In this document: piece after piece, positions 42,285-49,909 of the stretch | How positions within the stretch are numbered: the stretch's first letter is position 1 | How the letters are laid out: each line of letters opens with the position of its first letter | Assembly (NCBI RefSeq): GCF_034808145.1 | Contig: NZ_JAXHGM010000001.1 | Location: 124,001 to 188,000 of the forward strand | DNA: 64,000 nucleotides | Direction of reading: 5' to 3' | Source: Halorubellus sp034808145 | GTDB lineage: Archaea; Halobacteriota; Halobacteria; Halobacteriales; Natrialbaceae | Made by a program: the position numbers and the translations under genes | Notes under the pieces: generated by a model | Told to the model about the DNA's origin: nothing | The model's database searches: none | Seen by the model: only the letters and a program-made list of their open reading frames with translations

Positions 42285-43516
42285 AGGCCGGAACGACGGT
42301 GACGATGGCGTGGCGCGCCATCCGCGCGCACAAGCTCCGGTCGACGCTGACGACGCTCGGCGTCGTCATCGGCGTCGCCGCGGTGTTGACCTTCGTCATC
42401 CTCGGCGCGAGCCTGCAGGCGGGCGTCATTGGGGACGTGAGCCCCGACGACCGCGAGAACGTCTACGGGTGGGCGTCGCCACCGGACACGAACGGCGGGC
42501 CGGGTGCCGGCGCCCAGCCGGTGTTCACGCCCCGGGACCTTTCGGCGATAGAGGACGAGCCAGCGGTCCGGGCGGCGTACGGCTTCCAGCCGGTACCGAC
42601 GCAGACGCTCTCGGCCGGCAACGAGACGGTGCCGCGCGGGAGCGGCGTGTACGCGACCGGGCCGGCGTACGTCGACGCCGAGGACGTCGCCGAGGGCCGC
42701 CAGTTCCGGACGGGGGAACGCGAAGCCGTCCTGAACCCCGCGGCGGCGGCGCTGTTCGAGGAGAACCTCACGGTCGGGGACGTGATCGAGGTCCAGGTGC
42801 CGGTCGTCGGGAGCGTGAACGCGACCGTCGTCGGCATCACGGCGAACGCGGAGTCCCGGAGTCCGTTCGAGGGGTTCGAGCCGTCGCCGCGCGTGTACCT
42901 GCCGACGGACCCGTACGTGACGGACGTGACGCAGGCCGACCGGACGCGGTTCTCGCTCGTCGTCGTCGAGGCGGTCGACCGCGGGAGCGTCGAGGACGCG
43001 CGCAGTCAGACGCTCGCGTACCTGAACAGCTCCGCGAGCGACGCCTCGAACTTCGGCGAGGAGGACCTCGTGTTCAACTTCCAGACGAGCCTGGAGCTCC
43101 TCGACCAGTTCCAGGAGCTGTTCAGCGTCCTCCAGAACTTCGTCGTCGGGGTCGCCGCCATCTCGCTGCTCGTCGGCTCCATCGGCATCGCGAACATCAT
43201 GCTCGTCTCCGTCACCGAACGCACGCGCGAGATAGGCATCATGAAGGCGGTCGGCGCGCAGCGCCGCGACATCCTCCAGCTGTTCATCGTCGAGGCGATG
43301 GTGCTCGGCGTCGTCGGCGCCATCCTCGGGCTCGTGCTCGGGCTCGTCGCCGGGTACGGCGTCGCGCAGCTCGTCGGGTTCGAGGAGCTCGTCGTTCCCT
43401 GGGAGTGGGGCGCCATCGCCGTCGTTGTCGGTATCGGCGTCGGCGTCCTCGCCGGCCTCTACCCGGCGTACAACGCGTCGAAGACCGACCCGATCGACGC
43501 GCTCCGGTACGAGTAG
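42281..43516 (+). CDS. MacB-like ABC transporter permease
   Basis: A 411-residue permease. It has one N-terminal helix (LTTLGVVIGVAAVLTFVILG), a large extracytoplasmic MacB_PCD domain (about 50-285) and three C-terminal helices forming the FtsX domain (FVVGVAAISLLVGSIGIANIML, VEAMVLGVVGAILGLVLGLVAG, AIAVVVGIGVGVLAGLYPAY). The end reads NASKTDPIDALRYE, typical of the family. It starts at GTG 42281 within the preceding stop. The pair should drive efflux of a peptide, lipid or drug; no periplasmic adaptor is nearby. Confidence 0.88.
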   Translation: MKAGTTVTMAWRAIRAHKLRSTLTTLGVVIGVAAVLTFVILGASLQAGVIGDVSPDDRENVYGWASPPDTNGGPGAGAQPVFTPRDLSAIEDEPAVRAAYGFQPVPTQTLSAGNETVPRGSGVYATGPAYVDAEDVAEGRQFRTGEREAVLNPAAAALFEENLTVGDVIEVQVPVVGSVNATVVGITANAESRSPFEGFEPSPRVYLPTDPYVTDVTQADRTRFSLVVVEAVDRGSVEDARSQTLAYLNSSASDASNFGEEDLVFNFQTSLELLDQFQELFSVLQNFVVGVAAISLLVGSIGIANIMLVSVTERTREIGIMKAVGAQRRDILQLFIVEAMVLGVVGAILGLVLGLVAGYGVAQLVGFEELVVPWEWGAIAVVVGIGVGVLAGLYPAYNASKTDPIDALRYE

Positions 43517-43674
43517 GCCCGCATCGGGCTCCGGGCGCGAGTCGTGGGTCACGCCCGTGCGTGACCGAGTCGCGGCCTGGCCAGGTCGCGTCCGGGCCGA
43601 ACGCGCGGTCGGCAGGCGCTCGCGGACGCCTGGCCGGGACCAGAGATAAGACCGTTCGTGTGGTATATTCTAGC

Positions 43675-43845
43675 ATGGTCATTCCCGGCTACGACCTCGA
43701 CGACCTCGACGAGAACCTCCGCGAACGCATCGACGAGAAGAAGCTCGACGACGTCCTCAGCGACGAGGACCGCGCACGACTCGACGCCGGCGAGAGCCTG
43801 CTCGACGTCCTCGACGAAGACGACCTCGACCGCGTCACAGCCTGA
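43675..43845 (+). CDS. Small acidic helical protein, haloarchaeal, function unknown
   Basis: A 56-residue protein: MVIPGYDLDDLDENLRERID, then EKKLDDVLSDEDRARLDAGE, then SLLDVLDEDDLDRVTA. Nearly all charged residues and leucines are spaced as in amphipathic helices, with a strong excess of Asp/Glu. A TATA-like GATAAG about 30 nt upstream (43645) fits a leaderless mRNA. I do not recognise a named family. Confidence 0.65.
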   Translation: MVIPGYDLDDLDENLRERIDEKKLDDVLSDEDRARLDAGESLLDVLDEDDLDRVTA

Positions 43846-43887
43846 CGGACCGACGCCGGTCACACGACGGAACGCCGGCGGCGACCG

Positions 43888-44868
43888 TCAGTCGCCCGTC
43901 GCCTCGCCCTCGACGCCACCGAGCACGCGCGGCTCGATGTACACCGTCTTCACCGACGACTCCATCGTCTTCAGCTTCGACTCGATGGCGGTGATGGCGT
44001 CGTCTATCTCCTCGGTATCCATGTCGCTCCGGAACGCCACGTCCGCCGTGACGACGAGCTTCTGCGGGCCGAAGAACACCGTCCGGAAGTCCGCGACGTT
44101 CTCCACGCCCTCCCACTCCGCGACGACGTCACGGAGCGGGCTCTCGGCGTCCTCTGGGAGGCTCTCCCCGAGGATGAGGCGCTTGTTCTCCCAGGCGAGC
44201 GCGATCGCGAACCCCATCAGGAGCAGGCCGATGATGAACGCCGACGACGCGTCGTAGATGGGGTTGCCGGTGACGCGAGAGAGGTAGACGCCCAGCAGCG
44301 CGATTCCGGCGCCCGCCATCGCGATCGTGTCCTCGGTGAGCGCGGTGAGCGTCGTGATGTCGCTCGTCTTCCGGAACGCCTCTCGAACCGTCGTCCACCC
44401 GTTGCGCTCCATCTGCTTCTTGATCGCCTTGTACGCCTTCGCGAACGCCCACGCCTCGAAGACGATGGCACCGACGAGGACGGCGTAGTTCACCCACACG
44501 CTCGTGATCGACACCTCGACGACCGGGAGGAGCACCGACGACGTCGACACCGGCTCGGGATGGTTGATGGCGTGCCAGCCGTGCTTCGCGGACTCCCAGC
44601 CCGCGATACCGAAGAGCATCACCGAGACGAGAAAGGCGTAGAAGAACTGCGCCTTCCCGTACCCGAACGGGTGGCTGCGCGAGGCGTCCTTCCCGCCGTA
44701 CTTGATGCCGACGAGGAGGAACACCTGGTTCCCGGTGTCCGAGATGGAGTGATACACTTCCGAGAGCATCGCGGGACTGCCCGTCAGGAGATACCCGACG
44801 AACTTCAGGACCGCGATGGCTCCGTTCGCGATGAGCGCTGCGAGAACGACGCTTGTACTGGAGGCCAT
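43888..44868 (-). CDS. Cation diffusion facilitator family transporter
   Basis: A 326-residue protein with about six helices. The first helix is VVLAALIANGAIAVLKFVGYL; the metal-site helix is SEVYHSISDTGNQVFLLVG; the fifth-helix equivalent is TALTEDTIAMAGAGIALLG, where the usual HxxxD is replaced by TEDT. This places it near the ZnT9/TMEM163-like side branch rather than the classical FieF/ZitB group. The C-terminal cytoplasmic domain (residues about 225-320) is the metal-sensing beta-alpha domain. Substrate metal is uncertain because of the replaced ligand. Confidence 0.85.
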   Translation of the reverse strand: MASSTSVVLAALIANGAIAVLKFVGYLLTGSPAMLSEVYHSISDTGNQVFLLVGIKYGGKDASRSHPFGYGKAQFFYAFLVSVMLFGIAGWESAKHGWHAINHPEPVSTSSVLLPVVEVSITSVWVNYAVLVGAIVFEAWAFAKAYKAIKKQMERNGWTTVREAFRKTSDITTLTALTEDTIAMAGAGIALLGVYLSRVTGNPIYDASSAFIIGLLLMGFAIALAWENKRLILGESLPEDAESPLRDVVAEWEGVENVADFRTVFFGPQKLVVTADVAFRSDMDTEEIDDAITAIESKLKTMESSVKTVYIEPRVLGGVEGEATGD

Positions 44869-44949
44869 CTATTCGTTCTGTCACGCGCTCCCGTCGACAA
44901 AAGTAGTTTCCGTATCGCCCGACGGGCGTCGTCGAGGACGCGACCGGCG

Positions 44950-45546
44950 TCAGGCAGGGACGTACGTCCAGACGTCGTCGTCGCCGTCACCCGGTGCGGT
45001 GACGCCGGGGAGCGTTCGGAGACGCGGCCGGACGCACTCCCACCACTGCTGTCGGTCGTCGTAGCCGGCGCTGTGAGCGCCGTAGACGGCGTCGATGATT
45101 CCGGCGTCGGTCGCCGCCCCGTGCTCGGCGAGGTACCCCCACGCGTTCCGGATGGCGTCCCGCCGCCAGTCCTGCATCATCTCGCTCACGCCGGGGACGT
45201 CGAGGTCGGCGATGGCGTCCTCGACCGCGTCGGTCCGGTCCGCGTCCGGCGTCCCGGACGCGAGCCGTTCCACGTGCGCCGTCGCGGGCAGGTACCAGAC
45301 GCGGAGCGTCGCGGCGCCGGACTGCAGTCGCTTCGTTGCGAGGTCGCCGTCGGCGACGAGCGCGTCGAGCGCGTCCGCGGCGCGCTCGCGCTCGACCCCG
45401 GTCTCGTCGACGACCTCGGGGAGCGTGCGTGGTGCGGCGTCGACGAACGCGGCCGACACCGCGTCGCGGTCGACGACCGGCGGTCGCTCCGATGGGTCGT
45501 CGCCGGCGGACGTCGCCGCGTCGTCGTGCTCGCCCTCCTGGGACAT
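44950..45546 (-). CDS. Unknown protein with an N-terminal winged-helix-like region
   Basis: A 198-residue acidic protein. Residues about 25-75 (DRDAVSAAFVDAAPRTLPEV, then VDETGVERERAADALDALVA, then GDLATKRLQSG) have the spacing of a winged helix. Residues 115-190 contain RDAIRNAWGYLAEHGAATDA and GYDDRQQWWECVRPRLRTLPGV, which resembles a second helical DNA-binding-type module with conserved tryptophans. It looks like a haloarchaeal regulator-like protein, but I cannot name a family. It is divergent from the metallophosphoesterase gene. Confidence 0.65.
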   Translation of the reverse strand: MSQEGEHDDAATSAGDDPSERPPVVDRDAVSAAFVDAAPRTLPEVVDETGVERERAADALDALVADGDLATKRLQSGAATLRVWYLPATAHVERLASGTPDADRTDAVEDAIADLDVPGVSEMMQDWRRDAIRNAWGYLAEHGAATDAGIIDAVYGAHSAGYDDRQQWWECVRPRLRTLPGVTAPGDGDDDVWTYVPA

Positions 45547-45739
45547 ACGCCTGCGTTGGTGACCCGTCCACATGGTCCTTTCCCACTCGACGCGCCCGCA
45601 TCGGGTCGGGATTGGAGCGGCCGCGGTCGACTGGCGGAGCGCGGTCGCGGTCGAGTGACGGAGCGGGGTCCTGACCGGGCGTCGGGGTGCGGTCGTAGCG
45701 TGCCGAAAGACACGACAGGCGTCGGTTCGAACGGCGGGT

Positions 45740-46270
45740 ATGCTCGTCGTCGTCTCTGACTCGCATCGGGAGACCGGGACCGGACTGGAGGGGCGGACAC
45801 TCGACGCCGTCCGCGAGGCGGACGTGGTCGCGCACGCCGGGGACTTCGTCACCGAGGACGCGCTGGACGCGTTCCACGACGTCGCCGGGCGACTCCACGC
45901 CGTGCACGGGAACGCGGACCGGTCGGGCGTCCGCGAGCGCCTGCCGACCGCGCGCTCGTTCGCGTACGCGGACGTGTCCGTCGCGATGACGCACCGCCAG
46001 CGCGGTGGCGGGATGGGTCTGGAACTGTTCGGCCGGGAGCGCGACGCGGACCTGGTCGTCTCCGGCCACACGCATCGCCCGCGGGTCGAGCGCGCGGACG
46101 CGCTCACGCTCCTGAACCCGGGGAGTCACGCGGACCCGCGCGGGAATCGACCCGGACACGCGGAGCTCGAACCGACGGAGGACGGACTCGACGGTCGACT
46201 CGTGTCGCCCGACGGCACCGTCGCGGATACGTTCCACGTCCCCGCGAGCGGCGGTGACGAGATGCAGTAA
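45740..46270 (+). CDS. Metallophosphoesterase, YfcE/MJ0936-like
   Basis: A 176-residue compact phosphoesterase. Metal-binding motifs are in order: VVSDSHRETG (D-x-H), VAHAGDFVTED (GD), AVHGNADRSG (GNxD), then AMTHRQRGG and VVSGHTHRPRVE (GHTH). Relatives hydrolyse phosphodiesters such as 2',3'-cyclic nucleotides or bis-pNPP in vitro; the physiological substrate is unknown. The last 30 residues are variable. Confidence 0.88.
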   Translation: MLVVVSDSHRETGTGLEGRTLDAVREADVVAHAGDFVTEDALDAFHDVAGRLHAVHGNADRSGVRERLPTARSFAYADVSVAMTHRQRGGGMGLELFGRERDADLVVSGHTHRPRVERADALTLLNPGSHADPRGNRPGHAELEPTEDGLDGRLVSPDGTVADTFHVPASGGDEMQ

Positions 46271-46661
46271 TCGAGCGGGACGAAGCAACCGAACGGGACG
46301 CAGTAACCGGAGGAGCGTCGTCGAGCGTTCGCTCGCCGTCGTTCGCGACGAACCGCAGGAAGGGTAGGGGTTGGTGGAGGTGGGCGTCCGTCAAGGGCCG
46401 ACCGCGTCAGCGGGGGACCGGGCGGTCGCGTCAGCGGGGGCGGCGTGCGACGCGTCGTCGCGCGCCACCGAGGTGGGTGGGTGGGGGGTGGGGGTGGAGG
46501 GGCGGGCATCAGCGCGACGCCCGGGACGCACCTGTACGTACAGCGTATGTATCAAAAGGCATACCGAATACTCAAACCGGAGTTTTACCTAGCCCCTGCG
46601 GGCGTCGCGAAAAACGTCCATGTGCCCGAAAACGGGCGCCGAGACGACTGCTGGACGGTCT
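46271..46661. other. Intergenic region with G-rich tract
   Basis: No gene is seen. The interval contains repeated CGTCAGCGGGGG words (around 46402 and 46431), a strongly G-rich tract (46469-46504) and then an abrupt AT-richer block (46543-46615). It separates two convergent genes. Confidence 0.5.
46469..46504 (+). other. G-rich tract with G-quadruplex potential
   Basis: Seven runs of at least two to six Gs separated by single T or A/C bases (GGTGGGTGGGTGGGGGGTGG, then GGGTGGAGGGGCGGG). The arrangement satisfies the usual four-runs-of-three rule for a G-quadruplex on the plus strand. Confidence 0.55.
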
Positions 46662-47339
46662 TCAGGCGCTCGTGGTGTACCAGTACGCGAACCCGGCGGC
46701 GAGCACGAGCGCGCCACCGAGGAAGAACGCGACGCCTGGCGGGACCGCGTTCAGCGCGGCGTCGGCCGCGCCCGCCGCGGCGTCCGTGGCGGCGGTGGTC
46801 GTCTCGACCGTCGAGTTGTTCGCGTTCCCGGCGACGGGAGCCTCGCCCGGCCCCGGTGCGGGTCGACCGACGCCGGCGTCGCCGCCGAACAGCGCGCCGA
46901 GGTCCCCGACGAGTGCCTGCAGGAGCACGGAGAGGCCGGCGAGAAGGGCGAACGCACCCAGGAGGCGCGTGAGCGCGGCTTTCAGCCCCGTGGACTTCTC
47001 CTCGCCGCCGGCGAACACCACCAGCGGTTGGTTCGCGGGCGCGTACACCTTCATCTCGCGGCCTTTCGCGGAGTACGCGGTGTCGATGACCTCGATGACG
47101 TCCGCGTCCTCCAGCTTCTCGAGGTGGTACTGGGTGTTCTGGAGCGAGGTGTCGACGCGGTCGGCGAGCTTCGACGGTGTCGCTGGGTCCTCGTGGAGTG
47201 CCGTCAGCAGTTCCCTGGCAGTGCCCGAGGAGAGCGCCCCGATGAGGTCGTCGGCGTCCTCGCTGTCGAGCCCGATGACGCGGGGTTCCGCGTCCTCGAC
47301 GGCCGACGTGTCGGGGGTGGAGGGCAGCAAGTCAGCCAT
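46662..47339 (-). CDS. Membrane-anchored ArsR-type winged-helix regulator
   Basis: A 225-residue protein. Residues about 35-100 form a winged helix: LSSGTARELLTALHEDPATP, then SKLADRVDTSLQNTQYHLEK, then LEDADVIEVIDTAYSAKGRE. The following strand (MKVYAPANQPLVVFAGG) is typical for haloarchaeal HTH_20/ArsR proteins. A hydrophobic segment follows (LLGAFALLAGLSVLLQALV, about 127-145). After an Ala/Thr/Gly-rich linker with N-x-S sequons comes a second helix (FFLGGALVLAAGFAYW) near the end. It is probably a transcription regulator tethered to the membrane, with the linker outside. The inducing signal is unknown. Confidence 0.82.
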   Translation of the reverse strand: MADLLPSTPDTSAVEDAEPRVIGLDSEDADDLIGALSSGTARELLTALHEDPATPSKLADRVDTSLQNTQYHLEKLEDADVIEVIDTAYSAKGREMKVYAPANQPLVVFAGGEEKSTGLKAALTRLLGAFALLAGLSVLLQALVGDLGALFGGDAGVGRPAPGPGEAPVAGNANNSTVETTTAATDAAAGAADAALNAVPPGVAFFLGGALVLAAGFAYWYTTSA

Positions 47340-47625
47340 GTGCAACGGCTAGTCATCGGTTCCCATGAATGTTTGTATATTTCTCCCCTGGAGAAACACG
47401 GTACCGAACCGTCGAACGAACGTCGCTGACGATTGGTGAGATGCGAGGCAATACCGCGAGTGCGGTTCACGTCTCGTAGAAACACTGTGACCGACATGGA
47501 AATCACCAGCAGCATTGTCAAACTTTCTCCTGGTTCGTGCGTGCACACCACGTGGTTGCGGTCGTGCGCATCCCACGCATCCTGCGAAAGGCCTATGCCG
47601 CCACTGCCGGAACGTCCACGCAACA

Positions 47626-47769
47626 ATGGCGTGGTTAGGCTTCATCCCGGAGGACCCCGTCGCGCTCGTGTTCGTCCTCCTCGTCCTCGGGCTCATCTTC
47701 TTCGTGTACCTCATGCTCCGCAAGACCGTCACCGAGTTCAGCGAGGGCATGCGGAAAGGCCAGAACTAG
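47626..47769 (+). CDS. Small single-pass membrane protein
   Basis: A 47-residue protein: MAWLGFIPEDPVALVFVLLV, LGLIFFVYLMLRKTV, then TEFSEGMRKGQN. One helix of about 22 residues is flanked by acidic and basic ends, giving a clear topology (outside N-terminus, inside C-terminus by the positive-inside rule). The TATA-like CCTATGC about 30 nt upstream supports a leaderless start at 47626. The function is unknown. Confidence 0.65.
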   Translation: MAWLGFIPEDPVALVFVLLVLGLIFFVYLMLRKTVTEFSEGMRKGQN

Positions 47770-47807
47770 CCGGTTCGACGCCGACGACCGAAGTCGGTCG
47801 ACGCCAT

Positions 47808-48824
47808 TCAGCCGACGACGTCCGCGACGACATCGATAGCCTCGTCCACGTCCTCGCGGGCGACGTCGAGATGCGTGCAGAGGCGGACGCGACCGCCGCC
47901 GAACCCGGAGCACTGGACGCCGGCGTCGGCGCACGCGTCCGCGAACTCGTCCTCGGTCATCCCCGTCCCGGTGACGTCGGCGACGACGATGTTCGTCTCC
48001 GGCTGCTCGACCGTGACACCCGAGACGTCGTCGAGCCCGGCGGCGAGCAGCTGCGCGTGCTCGTGGTCGGTCGCGAGCCGGTCGACGTTCTCGAGCGCGT
48101 ACAGGCCGGCGGCGCCGAGCACGCCCGCCTGCCGCATCCCGCCACCGAACAGCTTCCGGACGCGTCGCGCCTCCTCGACGAACGCCTCGCTCCCGGCGAG
48201 CATCGACCCGACGGGCGCACCCAGGCCCTTCGAGAGGCAGAACATCGCGGAGTCGACGTGCGCGGCGAACGCGCTCGCGGGCTCGTCGAGCGCCACGGCG
48301 GCGTTGAACAGGCGCGCGCCGTCGAGGTGCACGGGCACGCCCGCGTCCTGCGCGACGGCGGCCGCGTCCCCGAGTTCGCTCGGCGGGATGGCGAGCCCGC
48401 CGCGCGAGTTGTGCGTGTTCTCCAGACAGAGCAGGCCCGTGCCGGGCCGATGCAGGTCCTCGTCGACGAGCGCGGACTCGACCTGCTCGGGCGAGGGCAC
48501 GCCCCGGAGCGCATCCACCGTCCGCACCTGCAACTCGGCGTGCTGCGCGAACCCGGCGAGCTCCCACTTGTAGACGTGACTCTGGACGTCCACGACGGCC
48601 TCCTGGCCGCGTTCGGTGTGCACGCGCGCCGCGATCTGGTTCCCCATCGTCCCACTCGGGACGAACAGCGCCGCCTCCATCCCCAGCAGCTCGGCGGCAC
48701 GCGCCTCCAGTTCGTTCAGCGTCGGGTCCTCGCCGTACACGTCGTCCCCGACCTCGGCGTCCGCCATCGCCGCTCGCATCTCCTCGCTCGGTGTCGTCAC
48801 CGTGTCGCTCCTGAGATCTATCAT
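47808..48824 (-). CDS. Low-specificity L-threonine aldolase family enzyme
   Basis: A 338-residue PLP enzyme: MIDLRSDTVTTPSEEMRAAM, VGDDVYGEDPTLNELEAR, FVPSGTMGNQIAARVH, CLENTHNSRGGLAIPPSEL, VHLDGARLFNAAVALDEPAS, and the PLP lysine in SAMFCLSKGLGAPVGSML. All segments match the beta-eliminating-lyase/threonine aldolase family, which cleaves L-threonine (or allo-threonine) to glycine and acetaldehyde. It is transcribed alone. Stereospecificity cannot be judged. Confidence 0.93.
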   Translation of the reverse strand: MIDLRSDTVTTPSEEMRAAMADAEVGDDVYGEDPTLNELEARAAELLGMEAALFVPSGTMGNQIAARVHTERGQEAVVDVQSHVYKWELAGFAQHAELQVRTVDALRGVPSPEQVESALVDEDLHRPGTGLLCLENTHNSRGGLAIPPSELGDAAAVAQDAGVPVHLDGARLFNAAVALDEPASAFAAHVDSAMFCLSKGLGAPVGSMLAGSEAFVEEARRVRKLFGGGMRQAGVLGAAGLYALENVDRLATDHEHAQLLAAGLDDVSGVTVEQPETNIVVADVTGTGMTEDEFADACADAGVQCSGFGGGRVRLCTHLDVAREDVDEAIDVVADVVG

Positions 48825-48923
48825 GCTCGGACGTACCCGCGGTGCCAGCAAAAACCTGCCCCACGCGGAACCCGCCCGCCACCACGCCGAGGGTTCAAGT
48901 ACGAACCCGCGGCCACCCGGGGT

Positions 48924-49685
48924 ATGCCGCCCACAGAGACCGCGACGCTGTACGCCGGCGATGCGACCGTCGTCGAGGACGCGACCGACCGACGCGAGCA
49001 CCGCGGGCACGTCGTCGTCCTCGCCAAACCCGACGGGACCGTCCTCGTCCACGACGAATCCGGCTACCAGCCGGTCGCGTGGCTCACGCGCGCCGACGCC
49101 GTCACCGTCACCGACGACGAGGACGCGGTCCGCGTCACCGCACACGACGAACGCGCCGACGACTGGCTGCGCGTCACCGGCCACGACGCCACCGGCGACG
49201 ACGGCCGCCCCGCGCTCTCGGGCCGCTACCCCGTGTCGGTCGCTGGCGAACCGGTCGGCGACTGCCCCGACTGCGACGGCGCGCTCGTCGACACCGGCAG
49301 CGCCGTCGCATGCATCCACTGCGACGAGACACACGGCTACCCCGACGACGCCGTCCTCCACGGCGCACGCTGCGAGTGCGGCCTCCCGCGGATGCGCGTC
49401 GAACGCGGCGCCGCCATCGACTGCTGCGTCGACCGCCACTGCGAACGGCTCGACGACCACGTCAGCGACCACCTCGACCACGCGTTCGACTGCCCCGCCT
49501 GCAACGGCGACCTCGTCGTCCAACGCGAACGCGGCCTCTACCTCGCCTGCGAACACCGCCCCGACTGCGACACCGCCTACTACGTCCCCAACGGCATCCA
49601 CGACGGCACCTGCAACTGCGGCCTCCCCGCGTTCACCGTCCCCAACGGCCGCCGCTGCCTCGACGCCACCTGCGACCGCACCTGA
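48924..49685 (+). CDS. NucS-like N-terminal domain fused to zinc ribbons
   Basis: A 253-residue protein. Residues 1-85 (ATLYAGDATVVEDATDRREH, then VVVLAKPDGTVLVHDESGYQ, then PVAWLTRADAVTVTDDED) resemble the N-terminal DNA-binding domain of NucS/EndoMS, where KPDGS-LVH and PVNW are characteristic. No nuclease domain follows. Instead four Cys4 groups resembling topoisomerase I C-terminal zinc fingers come in order: CPDCDGAL/CIHCDE, CECGLPRM/CCVDRHC, CPACNGDL/CEHRPDC, CNCGLPAF/CLDATC. This suggests binding to single-stranded or mismatched DNA without cleavage. The pairing is known in haloarchaea under the DUF91 label, but the function is unassigned. Confidence 0.78.
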   Translation: MPPTETATLYAGDATVVEDATDRREHRGHVVVLAKPDGTVLVHDESGYQPVAWLTRADAVTVTDDEDAVRVTAHDERADDWLRVTGHDATGDDGRPALSGRYPVSVAGEPVGDCPDCDGALVDTGSAVACIHCDETHGYPDDAVLHGARCECGLPRMRVERGAAIDCCVDRHCERLDDHVSDHLDHAFDCPACNGDLVVQRERGLYLACEHRPDCDTAYYVPNGIHDGTCNCGLPAFTVPNGRRCLDATCDRT

Positions 49686-49728
49686 CCCCTCACGACCCTC
49701 GCAACCGACAGCCACCGTCACACCGCAC

Positions 49729-49872
49729 GAAACAGCGGCCTGGCGGTCATCGGATGCTGCTGCAATCAGGAGAACAGAAACGGTGGCCTGGGGGCCGCCG
49801 TACGGTGGTGCGATCAGGAGAACAGAAACAGCGGCCTAGCGGCCGCCGTATGCTGGTGCGGTCAGTGCGTAC
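49729..49872. repeat. Three tandem imperfect 48-bp repeats upstream of endA
   Basis: Copies begin at 49729, 49777 and 49825, each opening GAAACRGYGGCC. Copies 1 and 2 end with ATCAGGAGAACA; copy 3 diverges after GGTCAG. The 48-bp period is divisible by three, so frames stay open through the array, but none joins convincingly to endA. It is probably a minisatellite or regulatory array in the endA leader. Confidence 0.75.
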
Positions 49873-49909
49873 CGACACCGCTTTCGGCGGCCACGGACAC
49901 GGTTCGAGC

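Noticed and set aside
40526..43552. A 1008-codon minus-strand frame covering rpiA and the antisense of the MacB-type exporter
   Set aside because: Only its last 244 codons (40526-41260) are rpiA. The rest is the complement of two clear ABC transporter genes.
47808..49721. A 637-codon minus-strand frame extending threonine aldolase upstream
   Set aside because: The aldolase begins at the conserved MIDLRSDTV at 48824; the extension is antisense to the zinc-ribbon gene and is Val/Ala-rich nonsense.
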